Positions 44,410 through 54,904 of a stretch of DNA of 60,519 nucleotides are shown here, piece by piece (within the stretch, counting starts at the first letter, position 1; the number at the start of each line of letters is the position of its first letter). This DNA comes from an uncultured SAR116 cluster alpha proteobacterium. GTDB lineage: Bacteria > Pseudomonadota > Alphaproteobacteria > Puniceispirillales > Marisalimonadaceae. The notes under the pieces were generated by a model. It made no database searches, was not told the origin of the DNA, and saw only the letters and a program-made list of their open reading frames with translations. Both the position numbers and the translations under genes were made by a program. The stretch covers positions 1-60,519 of the forward strand of contig CABYED010000008.1 in assembly GCA_902517815.1 (NCBI GenBank), in the 5' to 3' direction.

Positions 44410-45036
44410 CTATATTTTTGGTTCAGATCTGTTGACTAAGCGTTTTATATTTTCTCTATGCTGTACAAAACACAATAATGAAATTAAGAAGGAACTAAAA
44501 AAATATATGATTTCAGTTTCATAATAAAACATGAGAATTGGTATTAAAAAATATGCAATTAGGGCAGACATAGAGCTTATTTTAAATACTTTTGCAATAA
44601 GTACCCATATTATTAGTGCAACTATACCGATATTTAGATTAAGCGATAGAATAACACCGAACCCAGTTGCAACTCCCTTGCCACCCTTAAACTTCAGCCA
44701 AATAGGGAAACAGTGACCTGCAACAGCTGAAATTGCAACTGTGCATTGATAAAATCTTAACATATCAAAATTATTATCAAAAAATTTAGTCAAAATAATA
44801 GTAATAAGATAAATTGCTACCGCACCTTTGCCACCGTCAAGAAGGAGGGTGAAAAGGGCTATTTTTTTATTCCCAGTTCGTAAAACATTTGTGGCGCCAA
44901 TATTTCCACTGCCAATTTTTCTAATATCTCCTAATCCAGATAATTTTGTGAGTATTAATCCAAAAGGGATTGATCCTAAAAAATATCCAAAAATAAAGAT
45001 TGAGCCTAAAACTAAATAATTTAAATCATAAGTCAT
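44410..45036 (-). CDS. plsY: Glycerol-3-phosphate acyltransferase PlsY
   Basis: PlsY transfers acyl groups from acyl-phosphate to glycerol 3-phosphate, the first step of phospholipid synthesis. The 208 residues include the motifs GSIPFGLIL, the invariant SGNIGATNVLRTGNK (about 41-55), GHCFPIWLKFKGGKGVATGFG and HRENIKRL. Five hydrophobic helices surround them. Its ATG overlaps the stop of the dihydroorotase-like gene by four bases. Confidence 0.96.
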   Translation of the reverse strand: MTYDLNYLVLGSIFIFGYFLGSIPFGLILTKLSGLGDIRKIGSGNIGATNVLRTGNKKIALFTLLLDGGKGAVAIYLITIILTKFFDNNFDMLRFYQCTVAISAVAGHCFPIWLKFKGGKGVATGFGVILSLNLNIGIVALIIWVLIAKVFKISSMSALIAYFLIPILMFYYETEIIYFFSSFLISLLCFVQHRENIKRLVNRSEPKI

Positions 45037-46358
45037 TTTATTATTTTATTTTTGAAAATATGATTCATGAAGGCAACTTGACCATTTATGTAAGTTGCTA
45101 AGATTTTACCACGAATTTTTTTTCCATCAAACGGAGTTGGACTAGTCTTTAAATTTTCTTGTTTAATAGTATGAGGCTCATTTTCATCAAACACTATAAA
45201 GTCAGCTACTTTTTCTTCCTCTAAGCTTGGGCTATCAATTCCAAGAATTTTAGCTGGGTTAATAGTTAAAAAAGAGATTGCTTTGTTAATATCAATGATT
45301 TTTTTATGTACTAAATCTAATGTAAGTGAAAATAAAGTTTCAATTCCAGACGCACCAACCGAAGCAGCAGAAAAAGGTTGAGCTTTGGTGTCCTTCGATC
45401 TAGCTCTATGATCAGATGCTATAGCATCAATTGTTCCATCTTGAATTCCTTCAATAATTGCTAGTCTATCATCTTCGCTTCTCAGAGGAGGAGATAATTT
45501 GAATGCTGTGTTGTAAGTTAATAATTTACTTTCGTTTAATGAAAAATAAGGTGGAGCAGTATCACATGTAATGCTTAAGCGTGATTTTTTAGCTTCCCTA
45601 ATTGCGTTTACCGCATCTCTTGTAGACACATGTGCTACGTGATAATGCGCCCCAGTCAACTTAGCTAATCTGATATCTCTTTCAATAATAATAACTTCAG
45701 CACAAGCTGGAATTCCAATTAATCCTAAACGAGTAGATATTTCTCCTTCGTTCATCTCACCTCTTATAGAGGTTGTTGAAGCTTGATTTAAACCTGATAA
45801 ATCTTCATCTTCTGCATGTTGTATTATGGGGCGGTTTATCATTGTTGCATAACTCATTAATCGTCTCATAACTAGACTATTTTTAATACTTTTATTTCCA
45901 TTAGTGAAACCTATCGCCCCCATTTCTGACATCAGCCCAATTTCACTGATTTCTAAACCGTTCAGATCTTTTGTTGCGGCTCCATAGACCATTACTTTTG
46001 GAAGATTGATATCCTCTGATTGTCTTTTAATATGATCAATTATAGATGGATTGTTTAAATTTGGAGTTTGATTAGGTAGAATTGCCATAGACGTAATTCC
46101 ACTTTCGGCAGCAGTAATTTGAGTGAATTTTAGATTCTCAGTCTTTCCAATATTTACCCGCATATCAAATATACCAGGCGACATTGTAAGACCCTCACAG
46201 TCATAAATTATAGTTTGATTATCTTTATTAAATTTTTCTAAATTTAAATCTTTTGATATATTAATAATAGTTTCATTTTGAATTACTACATTTACTTTTT
46301 GATAAAAATTTGTAGCAGGATTTAAAAGTTTTATAGATTTAAAAATTGAATGTGTCAT
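45033..46358 (-). CDS. pyrC: Dihydroorotase-like protein lacking the HxH metal site
   Basis: A class I dihydroorotase homologue of 441 residues, paired with pyrB. The place of the metal-binding HxH reads MRVN (residues 66-69, in PGIFDMRVNIG). Other landmarks survive: Lys130 in ATKDLNG, His181 in QHAED, His243 in HVST, and the late Asp in ASDHRAR. Loss of HxH is known in inactive dihydroorotase subunits (PyrC'/PyrX) that hold aspartate transcarbamoylase together, and I recall similar MRV sequences beside pyrB in other alphaproteobacteria. It is thus likely a structural or altered enzyme, and a second dihydroorotase would be needed elsewhere. Confidence 0.9.
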   Translation of the reverse strand: MTHSIFKSIKLLNPATNFYQKVNVVIQNETIINISKDLNLEKFNKDNQTIIYDCEGLTMSPGIFDMRVNIGKTENLKFTQITAAESGITSMAILPNQTPNLNNPSIIDHIKRQSEDINLPKVMVYGAATKDLNGLEISEIGLMSEMGAIGFTNGNKSIKNSLVMRRLMSYATMINRPIIQHAEDEDLSGLNQASTTSIRGEMNEGEISTRLGLIGIPACAEVIIIERDIRLAKLTGAHYHVAHVSTRDAVNAIREAKKSRLSITCDTAPPYFSLNESKLLTYNTAFKLSPPLRSEDDRLAIIEGIQDGTIDAIASDHRARSKDTKAQPFSAASVGASGIETLFSLTLDLVHKKIIDINKAISFLTINPAKILGIDSPSLEEEKVADFIVFDENEPHTIKQENLKTSPTPFDGKKIRGKILATYINGQVAFMNHIFKNKIIK

Positions 46359-46366
46359 GGATTTCT

Positions 46367-47341
46367 TTAAGTTTTATTTTTAGAATGATTTAGTGCCTCA
46401 ATTATAGACATCCTTACAGCAACACCCATTTCAACTTGAGTTTTTATTAAACTCCTGTTTGTGTCATCTGCTAGGGCAGATGCTATTTCTACACCTCTAT
46501 TCATTGGTCCAGGATGCATGATTACTGCATTTGGGTTGGCCAATGAAAGTTTTGTTTCATCAAGGCCAAAAAAATTAAAATATTCTCTTTCAGAAGGATT
46601 TTCCGTTCCTGACATTCTTTCATTTTGAAGACGTAATAACATTACTACATCAGCATCTTTAATTCCTTTTTTCATATCATTAAAGCATTTTACGCCTAAT
46701 TTTTCTAAGCTCGAAGGCATTAATGTTGATGGAGCAACACATCTAACTTCAGCACCCATAGTTGTTAACAAATGTATATTTGATCTCGCTACTCTACTGT
46801 TAGAAATGTCCCCACATATGCTAATCTTTAAACCCTCTAGGTATCCTATTCTTCTTTTGATTGTTAGAGCATCTAATAAAGCTTGGGTAGGGTGCTCGTG
46901 TCTTCCATCACCAGCATTGATAATACTACAACTTAAATATTCTGCGAATAGGAGTGGTGCGCCACTATGGGGATGTCTCACTATCAATAAATCAGGTTTC
47001 ATTGCGTTTAAAGTACTAGCGGTATCTAATAAGCTTTCCCCTTTCTTTATAGATGAGTTAATTAAAGAAATATTAATTACTTCTGCTCCAAGTCTTCTAG
47101 CTGCAAGTTCAAATGAAACCCTAGTACGAGTTGAATTTTCAAAAAAGACATTTAGTACCACATATCCAGACAGATATTTAGTGTCTGCGTGTTTATCTAA
47201 ATTTGCAAAATAGTCAGCTCTATCAAGTAGTTTCTGAATTTCAGTTTTTTGCATGCCTTCTATCGCTAAAAGGTGATGTGATGATAATTTTACGGGGGAA
47301 AATTTATTAACTTCAGAATTATTTTTAAATAATTTATTCAT
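46367..47341 (-). CDS. pyrB: Aspartate carbamoyltransferase catalytic chain PyrB
   Basis: PyrB joins carbamoyl phosphate to aspartate in pyrimidine synthesis. The 324 residues contain the carbamoyl phosphate site [15 protein letters not shown], the [15 protein letters not shown] motif and the late [12 protein letters not shown]. No pyrI regulatory chain is nearby, in keeping with the type whose partner is a dihydroorotase-like subunit. Eight bases separate it from that gene and ten from ruvX. Confidence 0.97.
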   Translation of the reverse strand: MNKLFKNNSEVNKFSPVKLSSHHLLAIEGMQKTEIQKLLDRADYFANLDKHADTKYLSGYVVLNVFFENSTRTRVSFELAARRLGAEVINISLINSSIKKGESLLDTASTLNAMKPDLLIVRHPHSGAPLLFAEYLSCSIINAGDGRHEHPTQALLDALTIKRRIGYLEGLKISICGDISNSRVARSNIHLLTTMGAEVRCVAPSTLMPSSLEKLGVKCFNDMKKGIKDADVVMLLRLQNERMSGTENPSEREYFNFFGLDETKLSLANPNAVIMHPGPMNRGVEIASALADDTNRSLIKTQVEMGVAVRMSIIEALNHSKNKT

Positions 47342-47351
47342 TAAAAATATC

Positions 47352-47822
47352 TTAGTACATCTTTTTTTTTAATACGTCCAGTGCAGTTTGCAAAATCCAA
47401 CAAGCTGCCAGTTGATCAGTTCTTAAACTTCTTTGTTTTCTTGTCATATCTGCTGTAATCATTGGCTTTTCAATAGCCATTGTGGACATTCTTTCGTCTT
47501 GTATTAAAACTGGAAGATCTCTTTTTTTTAAAACACTATTTATAAAATCTCTTACTGAGTCGCATCTAGGACCTGCACTCCCATCCATATTAAGTGGCCA
47601 GCCCATTACTAGTCCTGTAATATCGTACTCATCAAAAATTGAAATCAATTTACTTAAATCGTATTTGAGTTTGTCTCTTTTTATAGTTTTTATTGGTGAA
47701 GCAACTGTCATATCAGAGTTACTTATTGCAATGCCTAGTGTTTTAGTGCCATGGTCAATTCCTAATAGTCTTTTTTTAGGCAAAATATTTAACAAAAATT
47801 CATCAGGCTTGAAGATAGGCAT
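47352..47822 (-). CDS. ruvX: Holliday junction resolvase-like protein RuvX (YqgF)
   Basis: RuvX/YqgF is an RNase H-fold nuclease involved in 16S rRNA 5' processing. It is about 156 residues, with [16 protein letters not shown] holding the first catalytic aspartate, [14 protein letters not shown], and DERMST. I chose the ATG at 47822 because the resulting opening ([20 protein letters not shown]) matches relatives; an in-frame TTG at 47864 would add 14 residues. It diverges from gatC across 60 bases. Confidence 0.92.
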   Translation of the reverse strand: MPIFKPDEFLLNILPKKRLLGIDHGTKTLGIAISNSDMTVASPIKTIKRDKLKYDLSKLISIFDEYDITGLVMGWPLNMDGSAGPRCDSVRDFINSVLKKRDLPVLIQDERMSTMAIEKPMITADMTRKQRSLRTDQLAACWILQTALDVLKKKMY

Positions 47823-47882
47823 AATTGATGCTAACAGACTTTCATATAAAATAAAATTTATCAATTTAATATAGGGTTGAAG

Positions 47883-48185
47883 ATGCCTAACAAAGATACA
47901 ATTGTAGATGTTCCTACTGTTAATAAAATAGCTCGGCTTTCTCGTTTAGATATTCCCGAAGTAAATAAAGAAAATCTTACTAATGATTTAAATAATATTT
48001 TGGGCTTTGTTGCACAGCTTGATGAAGTAGATACCTCTAATGTTGAGCCATTAGCTTCTGTAACAGGACATAAGTTGCCACTTAGGAGTGATGATGTAAA
48101 TGATGGTAATATTGAAGATTTAGTTTTAAAAAATGCCCCTGAAAGCTCTAGTGGTTTTTTTGTTGTTCCAAAGGTTATTGAATAA
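47883..48185 (+). CDS. gatC: Asp/Glu-tRNA amidotransferase subunit GatC
   Basis: GatC ties GatA and GatB together in the complex that turns Glu-tRNA(Gln) and Asp-tRNA(Asn) into the amidated forms. It has 100 residues, with [38 protein letters not shown] and LPLRSDDV typical of the family. The ATG at 47883 has AGGG eight bases upstream; the TTG two codons before is less likely. Its stop overlaps the gatA start. Confidence 0.96.
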   Translation: MPNKDTIVDVPTVNKIARLSRLDIPEVNKENLTNDLNNILGFVAQLDEVDTSNVEPLASVTGHKLPLRSDDVNDGNIEDLVLKNAPESSSGFFVVPKVIE

Positions 48186-49648
48186 TGTCTGAATTACTTG
48201 ATTTTAATTTAGTTGAGGCCTCTAAGGCTCTTAAAAATAAAGAGATTTCGTCATTAGAATTAACGAAAGCTTATTTGAAATCTATTAGTGATACATCTTC
48301 ATTAGGTGCTTATCTTGAAATAGTAGAGGTTAAGGCCATAAGTATGGCAAAAGAATCAGACAAAAAATTGATTGATGGTACAGCAAGACCTCTAGAGGGA
48401 ATTCCCATAGGAATTAAAGACATGTTTTGCACCAAAAACATAAAAACAACTGCGTCTTCAAAAATTTTAGAAAATTTTATACCTACTTATGAAAGTACAG
48501 TAACTCAGAATCTATGGAATGATGGTGCAGTTATTCTTGGAAAATTATCGTGTGATGAATTTGCAATGGGTTCTAGTAATGAAACTGCAGCTAAAGGTAA
48601 TGTAATCAACCCATGGTTGAAAAATAAAAAAATGTCTCCAGGTGGTTCTTCAGGTGGATCAGCCGCAGCGGTTGCTGCAAGGTCCGCTTTGGCAGCTACA
48701 GGTACAGATACAGGTGGATCAATAAGGCAACCAGCAGCGTTTTGTGGTATAACTGGTTTAAAGCCTACATATGGAAGGTGTTCAAGATGGGGAATTGTAG
48801 CATTTTCTTCTTCCTTAGATCAGGCAGGTCCACTAACTAGAACAGTGAGTGATGCTGCTTTAATGTTAAATTCTATGGCTGGTTATGACCAAAAAGACTC
48901 CACATCAGCAAATTTAAAAATGCCAGACTTAATGGATTATTTGGATAAAGGCATAAAAGGAAAAAAAATAGGCATACCAAAAGAATACACACAAGATGGT
49001 ATTTCTGAAGATATTGTAAAATTTTATGAGAAATCAATTGGTTGGTTAAGAGATGAAGGAGCTGAGATAATTCCAGTTTCGTTGCCTCATACTAAATACG
49101 CTCTGCCTGCTTATTATATTATTGCTCCCGCTGAAGCTTCAAGTAATTTAGCTCGATATGATGGCGTTAGATACGGCGCAAGACAGGAAGCTTCTAGTTT
49201 AGATGAAATGTATGAATTAACTCGTGGAAATGGCTTTGGCGATGAAGTTAAAAGAAGGATAATGATAGGTACTTATGTTTTATCATCAGGATATTATGAC
49301 GCATATTATCTAAAAGCTCAAAAAGTAAGAAGATTGATAAAAGAGGACTTTGAGAACGTTTACAAAAAAGTAGATTATATTTTGACCCCCTCAACACCAA
49401 CAACTTCTTTCGAATTAGGTAAAAAACAAGATCCACTAACTATGTATCTAAATGATATTTTTACAGTACCAGCAAGCTTGGCTGGATTGCCCGGAATTTC
49501 TTTGCCAGTTGGCCTAGATAAATCTGGATTACCAATTGGTATACAATTGATTGCAAATTCTTTTGATGAAGCTGGCTTGATTAGTACAGCTAGAGTATTA
49601 GAAATGAGTGCAGGATTTAATTTTATAGCGGATGGAGCTGCAAAATGA
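48185..49648 (+). CDS. gatA: Asp/Glu-tRNA amidotransferase subunit GatA
   Basis: GatA is the amidase that frees ammonia from glutamine. The 487 residues show the amidase Ser-cisSer-Lys triad: the lysine in IPIGIKDMF, then [15 protein letters not shown] and [11 protein letters not shown]. Length and order are normal. The stop overlaps the gatB ATG by four bases. Confidence 0.97.
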   Translation: MSELLDFNLVEASKALKNKEISSLELTKAYLKSISDTSSLGAYLEIVEVKAISMAKESDKKLIDGTARPLEGIPIGIKDMFCTKNIKTTASSKILENFIPTYESTVTQNLWNDGAVILGKLSCDEFAMGSSNETAAKGNVINPWLKNKKMSPGGSSGGSAAAVAARSALAATGTDTGGSIRQPAAFCGITGLKPTYGRCSRWGIVAFSSSLDQAGPLTRTVSDAALMLNSMAGYDQKDSTSANLKMPDLMDYLDKGIKGKKIGIPKEYTQDGISEDIVKFYEKSIGWLRDEGAEIIPVSLPHTKYALPAYYIIAPAEASSNLARYDGVRYGARQEASSLDEMYELTRGNGFGDEVKRRIMIGTYVLSSGYYDAYYLKAQKVRRLIKEDFENVYKKVDYILTPSTPTTSFELGKKQDPLTMYLNDIFTVPASLAGLPGISLPVGLDKSGLPIGIQLIANSFDEAGLISTARVLEMSAGFNFIADGAAK

Positions 49649-51117
49649 ATGACACTTCAACTTTGAAGCCAGGTCATATTCAAGGTGAAACTGGAATATG
49701 GGAAATGGTAATTGGACTTGAAATACATGCACAAATTTCAAGTAAATCAAAATTGTTTTCAGGAGCATCGGCTTCCTTTGGTTCTGAAGCTAATAGAAAT
49801 GTATCCTTAGTTGATGCTGCAATGCCTGGTATGCTACCAGTTATTAATGAGTTCTGTGTGGAACAAGCAGTTAAAACAGGACTGGCACTAAATGCTAAAA
49901 TAAATAATGTTTCAGTTTTTGATAGAAAAAATTACTTTTACGCAGACTTACCTCAAGGATATCAGATAAGTCAATTTACCAAACCAATTGTAGGTGAAGG
50001 TGAGATCATAGTTGATTTAGATGACGGCGAACAAACGACAATTGGAATTGAAAGATTACACTTAGAACAGGATGCAGGAAAATCACTTCATGATCAACAT
50101 CCAACAAAATCATATATAGATTTAAACAGAACTGGTGTTGCATTAATGGAAATAGTTTCGAAGCCAGATATAAGATCACCTCAAGAAGCAGGTGCATACG
50201 TAAAAAAAATTAGATCTATACTGAGATATATTGGTGCCTGTGATGGAAATATGGAAGAAGGATCACTCAGAGCTGATTGCAATGTATCTGTTAGAAAGTC
50301 CGGAGAAGAATTTGGAACAAGATGTGAGATAAAAAATCTAAATTCAATTAGATTTATTATTCAAGCAATACAATCTGAAGCAGAAAGACAAGTTGATATA
50401 TTAGAGGAGGGTGGAACAATAGATCAAGAAACAAGACTTTTTGATACTTCCACAGGAGAAACTAGATCAATGAGGAGTAAGGAAGATGCTCACGACTATA
50501 GATATTTTCCTGATCCAGATTTATTGCCTCTAGAATTTACAGAAAGTTGGGTTCAAGATATTAAAGAAAAACTTCCAGAACTTCCAGATAGTCTTAAAAA
50601 AAGACTAGTTAAGGATTTTGGTATTACTTCTTATGATGCCTCTATTCTTGTCGAAGAAAAAGATTACGTTGATTTTTACCAACAAGCAGCAAATGGAAGA
50701 GACGGAAAGCTTACGGCCAATTGGATGATTACTGAATTATTTGGTGCTTTAAAAAAAGACAATTTGTCTTTCTCAGAATCACCAATTACTTCTGAAAATC
50801 TTGGAGAATTAATTTCTTTGATATCCAATGGCACTATTTCAGGTAAAATAGCAAAAGAAGTATTTTCAGAGATGATGAAAAGTAAAAAGTCACCTTCTGA
50901 AATTGTAAAAGAAAAAGGACTTGAGCAAGTTTCTGATGATTCAGAAATCTTAAAATTGATAGATCAAGTAATATCAGACAACCAAGATAAGGTTAATGAA
51001 TATTTAAGTGGAAAAGATAAACTTTTTGGTTTTTTTGTAGGACAAGTTATGAAATTATCCCAAGGTAAAGCAAATCCAGGCGTTGTTAATAAACTACTTA
51101 AAGAGAAACTTAAATAA
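49645..51117 (+). CDS. gatB: Asp/Glu-tRNA amidotransferase subunit GatB
   Basis: GatB binds the tRNA and activates its acyl group. The 490 residues carry [19 protein letters not shown] at about 24-42, [14 protein letters not shown], the [11 protein letters not shown] segment and [13 protein letters not shown], and end in the YqeY-like tail with [21 protein letters not shown] gatCAB set suggests that at least one of the direct glutaminyl- or asparaginyl-tRNA synthetases is missing from the genome. Confidence 0.97.
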   Translation: MNDTSTLKPGHIQGETGIWEMVIGLEIHAQISSKSKLFSGASASFGSEANRNVSLVDAAMPGMLPVINEFCVEQAVKTGLALNAKINNVSVFDRKNYFYADLPQGYQISQFTKPIVGEGEIIVDLDDGEQTTIGIERLHLEQDAGKSLHDQHPTKSYIDLNRTGVALMEIVSKPDIRSPQEAGAYVKKIRSILRYIGACDGNMEEGSLRADCNVSVRKSGEEFGTRCEIKNLNSIRFIIQAIQSEAERQVDILEEGGTIDQETRLFDTSTGETRSMRSKEDAHDYRYFPDPDLLPLEFTESWVQDIKEKLPELPDSLKKRLVKDFGITSYDASILVEEKDYVDFYQQAANGRDGKLTANWMITELFGALKKDNLSFSESPITSENLGELISLISNGTISGKIAKEVFSEMMKSKKSPSEIVKEKGLEQVSDDSEILKLIDQVISDNQDKVNEYLSGKDKLFGFFVGQVMKLSQGKANPGVVNKLLKEKLK

Positions 51118-51129
51118 AACTATTTATAA

Positions 51130-52034
51130 TTATTTCTTTATTCTCCAATTAGCTAGTGTAATTGCAAAAATTATTGATAAGAAACCTACAATCAATTTTA
51201 AAGTTATTTCTTCATTAAGTATAAAAGAGCCAAGTAAAATCACAGATAAAGGATTGAATCCAAGAGAAATAGCTGCTTGAGTTGGAGAAATTAATTGAAG
51301 TGCTTTTCCCCAACAATACATCATTAAAATTCCACCTGGAATGACTAACATTAATAATGCATAGATTGGAACTTCACCTATTTGATATATGTTTTCAAAA
51401 GATGAACCAAAAAATAAAGTTATAAGAAAATTAATCAATGTACCAGTACCCATTACATAAATCATGACTGGTATGTTTCCATATTTATTTAGATACTTGC
51501 CTGAAAAAACAGTAAAACATGACGCAGCGATTACTCCAATCATCATTAAAAAATCACCTTTCAATGTTTGACTGAAGTTATTGCTTACACTCTCTGACAA
51601 ACAGAATGATACTCCTAGAACTGCTATAAAAACAGCAAGAGATTTATTTATTGTGATTTTTTCTATATTAAAAAAAAAGCTATTAATATGGTACAAAGTG
51701 GCATGGTTGCATAAAGTAATCCTGCTCTTGCTGCGGTTGTATGTTCAAGTCCTGCGGCCATAAAGTTAGGGAAAATTGTTATCATGGCTAAACCCAAAAA
51801 TGCTAGGGGAACTTTGTCCTCTTTTGAAAATTTTGTTTTTAAAAATATAGAAATAGAAAGCAAAAACAAAATAAGTCCAGTTAATCCATAACGTAAAAAA
51901 CTAAGAGTAAATGGATCTAAATCATCAACAATTAGTCTCGTAAAAACAAAAGTTGATCCACCAAGTGCTGCTGAGAAGGACGCAAAAAATGACCCTAATA
52001 TTAGATTCTTGAAAATTATTTTGTCTTTATTCAT
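51130..52034 (-). pseudogene. EamA-family transporter split by a frameshift at a nine-base homopolymer
   Basis: Two frames together encode one EamA/DMT exporter of about 300 residues. The first part (from ATG at 52034) gives the first four helices and ends with TILIAFFLI at a TAG; the second (stop at 51130) continues with FNIEKITINKSLAVF and five more helices. The switch lies at nine A's on the plus strand (51670-51678), read as GC plus nine T's in the gene. Ten T's would restore the frame exactly. It could be a real lesion, a homopolymer read error, or a gene rescued by slippage. The substrate is unknown. Confidence 0.8.
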
Positions 52035-52116
52035 TATTTTATTTTAAATAAGTTGAAATAAGAAGTATTCACTTACTAATCTAATACAACTAAAAATAGA
52101 TAAAGATAGTAATATT

Positions 52117-53094
52117 ATGAAAAAATTAAAATTAGGTAGAACAGGACTAGATATATCCCAAGTTATTCTCGGTGGTGGTTGGGTTGGAGGATTATTTATT
52201 GACCCTAATTTTGATATAATGGAGAAAGCAATTGAACTTTCAATTAAGGCTGGCATTAATTGGATTGATACAGCTGAAAGTTATAGCGAAGGTAAATCTG
52301 AAAAAAATATTGGCTATTTAATAAGTTCTCTTCCTGCTTCAGATAAATTACAGATATCTTCGAAAGCTAGATTAGATCCTACAATTTCAGAAACGTTCGT
52401 TTCACAGTTAGATAGAAAATTAGACAACACGCTAAATAGATTAAAGGTAGATAAATTAGAATTATATCAATTGCATAATAGAATAACTTTTGAAGAAAAT
52501 AATGATACTCTTACCTGCTCACAAATGTTCAATAATAACATATGTGAGATCATGACAAAACTTAAAGAAGACGGACGTGTTAAAAATATTGGACTTACAG
52601 CTTTAGGAGACACAGAATCTATTAGAAAAATTATACAAACTGGTCATTTTGATACAGCTCAAATTTATTATAATCTTTTAAATCCAAGTGCTAATTTTAA
52701 AGAAAAAGGTAGATGGAATGATCATGACTTTTCTGGTTTAATTGCAGATTGCAAAAAATTTGATATGGGAATAATGGGTATAAGAATTTTTGCAGCTGGG
52801 TTGTTGGCAACTGATGTTAGGCATGGTAGAGAAATCCCAGTTACTCACGTTATTAATATGAAAGAAGAAGAAAGACGTGTTGAAAAATTATTTCAATTGG
52901 TAGGTGATACTTATGGCAACAGAGCTCAATTTGCTCTGCGATATGGTTTATCTAATAAAAATTTGAATTGTATTGTATTAGGTTTGGCATCACTTGATCA
53001 TTTAAAGAATTCTATGCAAGCAGTTGAGATGGGACCATTGCCAGATGATTTGTTGGTAAAGATATCTGAATTGCAAAATTCTAATTTTATTTAA
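52117..53094 (+). CDS. Aldo/keto reductase family oxidoreductase
   Basis: A 325-residue NADPH-dependent barrel reductase. Visible are the opening KLGRTGLDISQVILGGG, the catalytic region WIDTAESYSEGKSEKNIG (Asp and Tyr), the lysine strand ISSKARLD and LYQLHN with the histidine. The substrate cannot be told. It diverges from the broken EamA gene and lies ahead of a ketopantoate-reductase-like gene 74 bases away. Confidence 0.9.
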   Translation: MKKLKLGRTGLDISQVILGGGWVGGLFIDPNFDIMEKAIELSIKAGINWIDTAESYSEGKSEKNIGYLISSLPASDKLQISSKARLDPTISETFVSQLDRKLDNTLNRLKVDKLELYQLHNRITFEENNDTLTCSQMFNNNICEIMTKLKEDGRVKNIGLTALGDTESIRKIIQTGHFDTAQIYYNLLNPSANFKEKGRWNDHDFSGLIADCKKFDMGIMGIRIFAAGLLATDVRHGREIPVTHVINMKEEERRVEKLFQLVGDTYGNRAQFALRYGLSNKNLNCIVLGLASLDHLKNSMQAVEMGPLPDDLLVKISELQNSNFI

Positions 53095-53168
53095 TTTCAT
53101 ATTTATATCGACTTAAGATTGAAGCAGTCATATAACTTTCATAAACAAATTAAAATTTCAGGATTTAT

Positions 53169-54083
53169 ATGAAAATACTAGTATTAGGGGTTGGAGGAAT
53201 CGGAGGTTTTTTTGGAGGATTTCTTCAAGAAAGTGGTGCTGATGTAACTTTTTTAGTAAGACCTAAAAGAAAGGCATTATTAATAAAAAATAAATTAAAG
53301 ATTATTAGCTCACTTGGTAACCTAAATTTAGAACCTAATTTAATTTTATCGAATGAATTAAAACCAATCTACGATGTTGTTCTAGTTTCGTGTAAGACCT
53401 ATGATTTAGATCAAGCCATGCAAGATTTAAAAGGCGTTAAAGGAAAGGGTATGATTATCCCCTTTTTGAATGGTTTTAATCACATCGAAAAATTGGATAA
53501 AGAATTTGGTAGTGAAAATGTAATTGGTGGAGTGGCTCATATAAGCTCAACTATAAATAATAATGGCGCAATTGAACATTTTAGTGAATTTAAAAAAATA
53601 ACTTTTGGTGATAGAAAAAAACACCAAAGTAATGATCTTGTATCGTTTTATAACACTTGTAAAAGAACTAAATTTGACGTTGCTATATCAGAAGATATTA
53701 CCTTAGATTTATGGAAAAAATGGGTTTTTATTGCAACTGTTGCGGGGGCTACAACATTGTTTAATTGTCCACTTGGAGAAATAAGTAATCATGCAGTTGG
53801 TAAAAAAACTTTATCTGACTTGTACGATGAATGTAGATCAATAGCAAAATTTAGCGGTTATATTATTAGTGATTTGGAAACAGAAAATATTTTGAAAAAT
53901 ATAATGACACCTGGATTACTTATTAAAGCTTCAATGCTTAGAGACATAGAAAAAAAAGGATTCACTGAGCATGAAGAAATATTTGGAGATTTAATTGCAG
54001 AAGCAGAAAAATTTAACCTTGATTGCCCAATTCTTAAAGTGTGTTATTTAAGAATGAAAATTTACAAAGAAAATCTAAATTAA
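53169..54083 (+). CDS. Ketopantoate reductase family protein (PanE/ApbA-like)
   Basis: The 304-residue protein has the NADPH motif LGVGGIGGFFGGFL (residues 5-18), the KTYDLDQAM strand, and a helical C-terminal domain with the KKWVFIATVAGATTLFNCPLGEI segment where the catalytic lysine lies. PanE proper makes pantoate; many homologues act on other 2-keto acids. With no pantothenate gene beside it and a cluster of catabolic genes around, I cannot say which. The ribosome site CAGGATTTAT is weak. It converges on the next gene with two bases between stops. Confidence 0.85.
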   Translation: MKILVLGVGGIGGFFGGFLQESGADVTFLVRPKRKALLIKNKLKIISSLGNLNLEPNLILSNELKPIYDVVLVSCKTYDLDQAMQDLKGVKGKGMIIPFLNGFNHIEKLDKEFGSENVIGGVAHISSTINNNGAIEHFSEFKKITFGDRKKHQSNDLVSFYNTCKRTKFDVAISEDITLDLWKKWVFIATVAGATTLFNCPLGEISNHAVGKKTLSDLYDECRSIAKFSGYIISDLETENILKNIMTPGLLIKASMLRDIEKKGFTEHEEIFGDLIAEAEKFNLDCPILKVCYLRMKIYKENLN

Positions 54084-54085
54084 TT

Positions 54086-54886
54086 TTAAGATCCAACTTT
54101 AAGGGAAGATTTTAGACCTCTTAAACAAGCAATCACACTTAATCCTGTAATTCTTCCAGTTCCTGGATTTTCTGGTGTTTGAACATTTTGAATAGACATT
54201 TCAAATTCTGCGCTATCCGATTTGACCTCAACTTTATGCGTGTTTCTTTCTAGATTAGGATCTGCCCATATTTCAAGTTGGGTTTTATTAGCACCTATAC
54301 CCGCTAGCCCAACAGCAGCAGCTACATTGACATTTGCTGGAAAAGCTTTTGCACCTTCAGTAGCTGAGCCTTTGAAAATTAATTTAGCTTCTGATAATTG
54401 ATTAAGCTCTATTTTGTTTTTAATGACATATGGTGCTTTTGAAAGTGCATTAGGTGGTTTCCGAGTGGTCATTTTAACAGAATGAATTTTGGATTCTGCA
54501 GCAGCTCTTAACGCATCTAAACCTAATATAGCACCTGTTGCTAAAATTATTTGTGAGTTATTTTTTTTTGGTGTTTCAATTAAATCAAAATTTTCAAGTA
54601 TACCTGAACCACTAACAGTTATTAATGTTTTGCCTTCATTAATACATCGAGTTGCAATATCTCTGAATGCTTCTTTTGGAGCACAATCGACAATAATTTG
54701 ACAGTTATTAATTAAAGTTTCTAAGTCAAAAATTTCGATACCTTTTTTTAATTTTGAAATTCTTTCTTCTGCGTTTGTTTTGCTTCTAGATGAAATTCCA
54801 TATAGATAAAAATTTTCTACACCTTCTAGGAGTGCTTTAGCTACTTCTGTTCCTATTGAGCCAAAACCAACGATACCAACATTCAT
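54086..54886 (-). CDS. L-aspartate dehydrogenase family protein (NadX/DUF108)
   Basis: A 266-residue NAD(P)-binding protein with GIVGFGSIGTEVAKAL at the start, then the family landmarks GAILGLDALRAA, TRKPP, FPANVNVAAAVGLAGIG, the ADPNLERNTHKVEV strand, and NPGTGRITGLSVIACLRGL. This is the NadX aspartate dehydrogenase plan, which forms iminoaspartate or deaminates aspartate. No nadA or nadC is nearby, so amino-acid breakdown is as likely as NAD synthesis. It lies 18 bases behind the ggt-like gene. Confidence 0.87.
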   Translation of the reverse strand: MNVGIVGFGSIGTEVAKALLEGVENFYLYGISSRSKTNAEERISKLKKGIEIFDLETLINNCQIIVDCAPKEAFRDIATRCINEGKTLITVSGSGILENFDLIETPKKNNSQIILATGAILGLDALRAAAESKIHSVKMTTRKPPNALSKAPYVIKNKIELNQLSEAKLIFKGSATEGAKAFPANVNVAAAVGLAGIGANKTQLEIWADPNLERNTHKVEVKSDSAEFEMSIQNVQTPENPGTGRITGLSVIACLRGLKSSLKVGS

Positions 54887-54904
54887 CTTTTTACCTTTAT
54901 GTAT

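Noticed and set aside
46806-47213. Plus-strand open frame inside pyrB
   Set aside because: It is a shadow of pyrB, whose motifs are all on the other strand.
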